From: Neckera pumila
Lineage: Eukaryota; Streptophyta; Bryopsida; Hypnales; Neckeraceae
NCBI GenBank assembly: GCA_963969595.1
Contig: OZ018418.1
Coordinates: 5,399,001-5,463,000, forward strand
Reading direction: 5' to 3'
Length of the DNA stretch: 64,000 bases
Below are positions 59,053 through 64,000 of this stretch, piece after piece (position 1 is the first letter of the stretch; every line of letters begins with the position of its first letter). The notes beneath the pieces were generated by a model. It made no database searches and had not been told where the DNA came from. It saw only the letters and a program-made list of their open reading frames with translations. A program made the translations under genes and the position numbers.

Positions 59053-59514
59053 AAGGAGTAGAAAGTCGATTCTGAGTGACCTGCTTTTTGGAAGGATCAT
59101 CCGAAGAGCTGTGAGGATCATTATTTGCCTCTTCTCTGCAGCAATACCGGAAGAGAGTTGTGTGTCTTTGTGTGTGTGCGTGTTTTGAACTACAAGTGGT
59201 GAGTCCCTACCCCTCTAAAAGACCAATAGTGGACCCCCTGAAGGTAAAACAGGGGTATAGAAAACCATAGTTTCGATTGAGAGTTACCGGGTTCCAGAGA
59301 AGGACGGATCCGGATTAGATTCCAGAAGTTAGTATTATCCGGAAGGAGAAAAGATAAAAAGATTGAGTTACGGATTGCTTGGGGTTTGGTTTTGGAGAGA
59401 TATCCGAATAGCCTTACTTTGCAATAACACCTAGAATTCCTTGGGACGATATTTTGTGTTATCTTAGCACATCTTTGTATTAAGGATACTTACGCCTGGA
59501 CTGCGCGTACGACA

Positions 59515-60849
59515 AAAGCCAATGAACTTGTAACTCGAACCTCACAAATGAAAGGAAGGTAAAAATTGTCTAATTTTTATAAATAGTCTTCCAGAAATGA
59601 ACTTGCTACATGTCTCTTGTTTCTTTAATGTGAATGCAATGGGGGAATTCTTGTTGTGTCGTTCATTGAAAATGTGTTGTGGACAAGGCAGAGAAGGAAA
59701 AGGGTTTGTGGAAGGGAAGGGTTCCGATATAAAATTTTGTAGGGATTCTGTGGTTTCATTTTTTAGAGTTGCTATCGTGAATCTTATTTCTTCATGTTTG
59801 TAGACGGAAATTGGGTAGACCTCACAGATAGAAGGCATTGCATATCAACACTTGAATGTATTGTCATGATTTCTTTGTTTTCTCTAAGAGATAATGTTAA
59901 ATAGGCCTCGCAAGGCTGCGCGTAGAAAATTAGTGAAGTAAGTAGCTGTTGATGTGTTTTCAGTGGAAAGCAGTGAAACAACTAAGCGTTGATGTGTTTT
60001 TGGAGCTGTTAGGTGAGGTGCACAATTATCTCCATTTCTATAGCAGAGGTCTGCACAAATGTTGGTTGGGAGAGTGTATTTTCATGAAGCAAACCAGAAA
60101 GTGAATGAGACCCTTGTCTCCAGAGAAATCAATTGGAGGTGAAGAAGCGAGTGAAATCAAAAGGTGTGCCTGCTTGGCGTTCTTGTGGAGACATGTAGAT
60201 GCATAGTTAAGAGTCCTACATTGTGTTGTTCTGAATAGAGGTAATTTTACAAATGCTTTAGTAATTTGTAATTAATATGAGGTTGCAATAGAAAATGAAG
60301 AAAATTTGACTTAGAATACAAATTCAAGGAGAGTCATAGTAAATGACATTTGATGAATTTTTTGCATTGCAGCATGGGTGTGCACCAATATTCATAAAAA
60401 AAGGCAGTTCATATATGCAAGGGAATTGAAAGAGAGTTGACAACAATTAATATTGAATGTGGATTAAATTTTCAAGCCAGGTGTGTGTTTACGAAGGTTG
60501 TTCTAGCTGCAAAACTCGATCCTATGTGTATTGGGCGGCAATATCAAACTATAGTTAAGCAAGAAAAACATATGAAATGTGTGCAGTGTTTGACAAGATA
60601 GCATAGATAGACACAGCATTTTAATATCATCTGTCACAAAATACAAAATAATCAATTGTTCTATTGCTTCAGCATATTCCGTGTACACTAAAAGTTTATT
60701 TGTCTTTGGATGACTCAAATCAATTTGAAGGTATGGCTTCCATTTTTTTTTTCCCAAGACATTGACAAAGTGGACCCAAGTTTTTTTTATGTCAAATGCA
60801 AATGGTGACTACTGCTGACTAACAAATATATGTGCAGATTAGTTAGTGA
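59515..60849. other. AT-rich stretch, no gene seen
   Basis: Only chance-like frames on both strands; no RNA gene or repeat recognised. Confidence 0.4.
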
Positions 60850-61122
60850 GGCACCTATGTAGATCCAAATGAATGCGCTATGGAGTCTTGTGGCTCTACA
60901 GTGACTCCGACAGGGGAGTAATATTGGCAAGCTGTGGATGGCGTGAACAAGGACGAAGATTCCGTGAACAACAACGGTCGATATGTTTCAAAGGCTAGAT
61001 CTGAGGACAACAGGATCAAAGTACTTGCGCAAGAAGCATTGCCAAAAGAGGAGGACGTCAACAACAGTACACTGTACAAACCAATGCCTCTGACGTGGTC
61101 CCCTCCAATCTTTTGGGATTAA
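60850..61122 (+). pseudogene. Exon-like fragment with one stop, unrecognised
   Basis: A 91-codon frame beginning GTYVDPNECAMESCGSTVTP runs to TAA 61120, with one internal TAA at about 60919 (CAA to TAA would explain it). A TGTGCAG acceptor-like sequence lies just upstream. The segment is rich in Asn, Asp, Glu and Lys and ends TLYKPMPLTWSPPIFWD. The character is coding-like compared with its surroundings. Family unknown; perhaps a last exon of a DNA transposon gene. Confidence 0.35.
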
Positions 61123-63517
61123 AATTCTAAATGGAAACACAAATTTCAAAGGGACTATGGCTGTGTGATATTGGTAAACTTTAGTTTAATGCCAGGACTT
61201 TAGCCAACTCTTTTGGCAACACGTTAGAAGTGCCAAAGATTTTGCAGAAATTTAGAGGCGCACAAGTGTTGCTTCATTTGTAGGAAAAGTTTTCCTTGTT
61301 TTGTGAAAGGAAAGAATCTGACAGTGAATTTCAAGACTCTCATGGAAATTTTTTTGGAATTGCGATTTGGTCCTTGCCTCTAGGAGTTGTGGTGTAGGGC
61401 ATGTGTAAGTTGTAACACTGTGTAAGTTGTGAGCATGTTTGTTTTGCCTATGAAATATTTCAAGCACCTCTTGGAAAAAGGTAAATAGGAGAACAGTGAA
61501 AAAATAAATAGAAAATTCAAACTGTGTTTTGTCTTTAGAAAGCCGTAAATGTTTGACAATCTATAGCTGAGAGTCCACCACCTAGGAGAGTAGCATGAGT
61601 TTCTTGAACTCCTGACCATTGTTTAATTTCCACAATAAAGTGGGAGGCAGAGGAAATGCAGAAGAAGACAATAAGGTAATGGATGAGCACTTCTAGCATT
61701 GAAAACGTGGCAGCGCTATCAAGGAGGAAAACGCTTAAATGGAAGGGAAGTGAAAGAATCTTGCAGACTACAGCTAAAGAACAATTGTTTAATTTTCCTT
61801 TATTGCTGGATTTGTATATAACTCATTTGTAAAGGCATTTCTTCCTCATGCGAGATTTGTATATAACTCATTTGTAAATGCAGTGTAACAGATCTCGATC
61901 TTGCATGAGGAAGAAATGCCTTTAATTTTGAAATGCTATTTCTCCCGTTTCTAGAAGAGATATATCTCCACATATTTTTTCTTGCTTGCTTGAACAATCT
62001 CATCACTGGAATTAGTGCATTGTAAATCCATTGTGGAGATATTTAAGGCAACTTCTAGCAAAATTTTACTAAAAATACATGTATTTCTAGTAAAATTTTG
62101 CTGAATATTGTCTAATTTCCAGATTTCCTAATATCTTCTATCTCCTTTTATTTAACAATTTCTTAAAGGATAAAAAACTAGGTTTTGTTGAATTATTTCA
62201 TTCCTCCACAAATTCTCAATTCAATTATGTACCATAAACATTTGAAGCTTAGAACTCTCAAGTGGAAAAAAGATATGTTAAGAAGGTTCAAAGTCAAGAT
62301 ATTTTGCAGTCTATACGATTTAAAGTTTAGTATTTTTGGGTATAAAGAAGGCCTTAGTCTTTCAGGGTTAAGTGAAATTGTGATAACTTTACTCCGAGGT
62401 CCAGTGCGTTAGATTGAGCACAAAAATATTTTCTAAGTTCACTCCGTTTTTATGTACTCAAATTTGATTAATAGAAGTTCATTTCAAAATGGTTGGAATA
62501 CTTTGTCATGTTCAATACGGATTGCAAGATTCTGTGTTGAGGAGTAGCAGTCAAAGCTTGATTGATATTAAATTTTTAAGTATTTGCCAAATACTTGGAG
62601 TTTCATTGGTATGTGCGACTTGAAGTTCTAATTTTAATCAAAGTTGAAGATTACCTTCATTAATATTTCATGCTGTATATAGTTATGCCACACTCTTATT
62701 TCTGAAATCTTTATTAGATGCCATATTTCATTATACTTTGAATTTTTTTTAATCCTTTGGTGACCTATAGTATGGCTAGAAACCCTCAATCAGTTAGTCA
62801 CCATAAATTGCAAACGCTCGAGTGAGGACACCCGACCAACTTTTTATTTTTTTGGCATAATAGGGCAAGATTGCATCATTTCAAAATAAATGTCTACTTT
62901 TTGCCAAAGAAAAGTAATTTTATTTTGCCTAGAATTTTCCCTTTTTCTCAAAAGTGTGGATGAAGTCGCCTAATTTTGATGAAAAAGTGCATAAATATGA
63001 TTGAATAGTGGTTTTGATCCAAAAGATGGATGAATGTAGAAATATTGTGCTTCACAAAATGTTAAATTAGTGCCATCTTGGCACTATTCAAAAAATTCAA
63101 AAAGAAAGGGCTACGCCCGACCAAGGCACGATTGCCACAGGCAGGCACGGTTGCCTACGTAAGTGCAATCACCTTAGAGACCCGCAATCCCCCAACCAAG
63201 TCCGGGTTATTGAAGCAAATAGGGTCCCCACATAACCGCAATTGCCCCATGTATTTGAGGTCGCCCTAACAGCAAGGTCGCCCTAAACCTGCACACGCCT
63301 CTTTGCCAATCATCTGCATGAGCCTCTAGGCGAGTTTGGATACTTGAGTATTCCCCACACTCGCAATCTCCAATCCTAGCTTTGCACACCGTCTTTTACC
63401 CACCCTTAAGTGGCTAATTGCGTGCTCATGGGCCAGGGTGAGTTGCGAGGGCCAAGTTTTTGCCCTTTTTGTCTCCAATCTAGCTCAAACCCACATCGAT
63501 TGTTTTGAACAAGCACC
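61123..63517. other. Mostly AT-rich non-coding region
   Basis: No gene recognised. It holds the repeat cluster at 61809-61923. From about 63100 the composition becomes GC-richer, with short repeats of GGCACG(A/G)TTGCC, possibly the promoter or leader of the frame at 63518. Confidence 0.4.
61809..61923. repeat. Compact direct-plus-inverted repeat
   Basis: A 25-bp direct repeat (61809-61833 and 61854-61878; begins GATTTGTATATAACTC) overlaps a perfect 21-bp inverted repeat (61831-61851 against 61903-61923; arm begins AAAGGCATTTCTTCC). The inverted repeat would form a hairpin with a loop of about 51 bases. Confidence 0.85.
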
Positions 63518-64000
63518 ATGTCTAAGCCAAGGGAAGGTAGTAGCATAAGGCGGGAATCTCCTTGGGATCCAGATGATCCAGAGCACTTTGAAGAGCCTAT
63601 ATCTACAAGTCAGGCAATGGGAGTTTCTATCGAGAAAAGAAGAAGACAAAGAAGCAGTCAGCACATGATAGGGACCCAACGTATCTTCCTTCAGAAAATT
63701 CAAAGTATGCATACGAGGTGTGTTTGCAATGGTATGAGGCTTGAAGTCCACATACTTGAGGGGTCCAACTACAAGCATCGTGAAGTTGACGGATGATTTG
63801 ACGGCTTTAATACAAAGCAAGTGCAAAGGATCCCAAACTTTAACAATGTGGACTTCACTTATGCTGACAAATTATACTCCTGGTTGGATGATGTTATCAA
63901 GCCATGCATATTCAACACCAAGAAGCTGAGGAAAGAAATGCAACCGCAAGGGTCTGGCTATCCAGGAGGTGACTAGGCCAAGGAACTTTTGTCAAAGATG
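63518..64000 (+). pseudogene. 5' part of an unrecognised gene, running off the window
   Basis: From ATG 63518 the frame gives MSKPREGSSIRRESPWDPDD and PEHFEEPISTSQA. The middle is ambiguous: the neighbouring frame (DRDPTYLPSENSKYAYEVCL then QWYEA) looks more protein-like, so a pair of frameshifts may be present between about 63630 and 63735. The first frame then resumes with EGSNYKHREVDG, a TGA at 63794, FNTKQVQRIPNFNNVDFTYA, DKLYSWLDDVIKPCIFNTKK and a TAG at about 63973. The start is rich in charged and Ser residues. Family unknown. It could be a transposon protein (compare the broken gene at 2029) or a host pseudogene. Confidence 0.4.

Larger units (their letters stand above)
56043..59514 (+). 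mobile_element. LTR A4 (solo LTR, plus) with an unusually long TSD
   Basis: It begins TGTGGGAATACAAAACTCC at 56043 and ends GCGTACGACA at 59514 (3472 bp). Directly outside are AAAGCCAATGAACC (56029-56042) and AAAGCCAATGAACT (59515-59528), a 14-bp duplication with one transition, instead of the 5 bp seen for A1 and A3. No internal region follows. Confidence 0.88.

Noticed and set aside
56043..59514. A4 as a LINE or processed gene because of its 14-bp duplication
   Set aside because: It has no poly(A) tail, both ends match the LTR ends of A1-A3, and it includes the promoter and the terminal ACGACA; the long TSD is odd but the unit is an LTR.
1..64000. CRISPR array, rRNA or bacterial operon structure
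   Set aside because: No regularly spaced identical direct repeats of CRISPR type, no rRNA-like conserved core, and no dense same-strand gene clusters; the 77-bp array is degenerate and palindromic, in a plant-type context.

Overview
This window looks like repeat-rich nuclear DNA of a land plant. The support is a plant-type CACTA transposase (Transpos_assoc, Transposase_21, DUF4218 and DUF4216 blocks), a Ty3/gypsy element with a tRNA-Asp-type primer site, MITEs, and AT-rich DNA with intron-like structure. A seed-free plant such as a moss or lycophyte is my guess from the look of the proteins, but the sequence does not prove it. No clearly intact host gene is visible. No rRNA, tRNA or CRISPR was found.

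Layout. 1-3.65 kb: the end of one gene, a degenerate tandem array (unit about 77 bp) built around a 21-bp palindrome, and a broken gene ending in an NGQH motif that resembles DGQHR/ParB-like proteins. 3.65-22.65 kb: a decayed CACTA transposon on the minus strand. It is split by LTR copy A2 (13383-21099), which itself holds a second LTR (A1, 14834-18470) and a Mutator-like MITE. A second MITE copy lies at 10.2-10.8 kb. 26.9-36.2 kb: two LTRs of subfamily B (B1 minus, B2 plus) pointing away from each other. 36.2-43.4 kb: B2 continues into a primer binding site, gag, protease and part of RT, interrupted by LTR A3 (38040-41568, TSD CCGGA). 50.7-54.0 kb: divergent LTR C (minus). 56.0-59.5 kb: LTR A4 (plus). 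The rest is AT-rich with gene fragments, a hairpin MITE and short repeats. The window ends inside another partial gene.

The main discovery is that all seven LTRs (about 3.3-3.8 kb each, 5' TGTGGGA-like and 3' ACGACA-like ends) carry, inside the LTR, a homologous protein-coding frame of about 550-690 codons. In subfamilies A and C a TATA-like box precedes the frame, and all copies have a long 3' untranslated part. Six of the seven have no visible internal region (solo LTRs). The encoded protein has a conserved N-terminal domain I do not recognise, an acidic/basic linker, coiled coil and a basic tail. Most frames are interrupted mainly by single TAG/TGA codons consistent with C-to-T or G-to-A decay. 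The copy in LTR C has 513 uninterrupted codons. All seven LTRs also share a short block matching the 5' end of tRNA-Asp as I recall it, the same tRNA whose 3' end matches the primer site.
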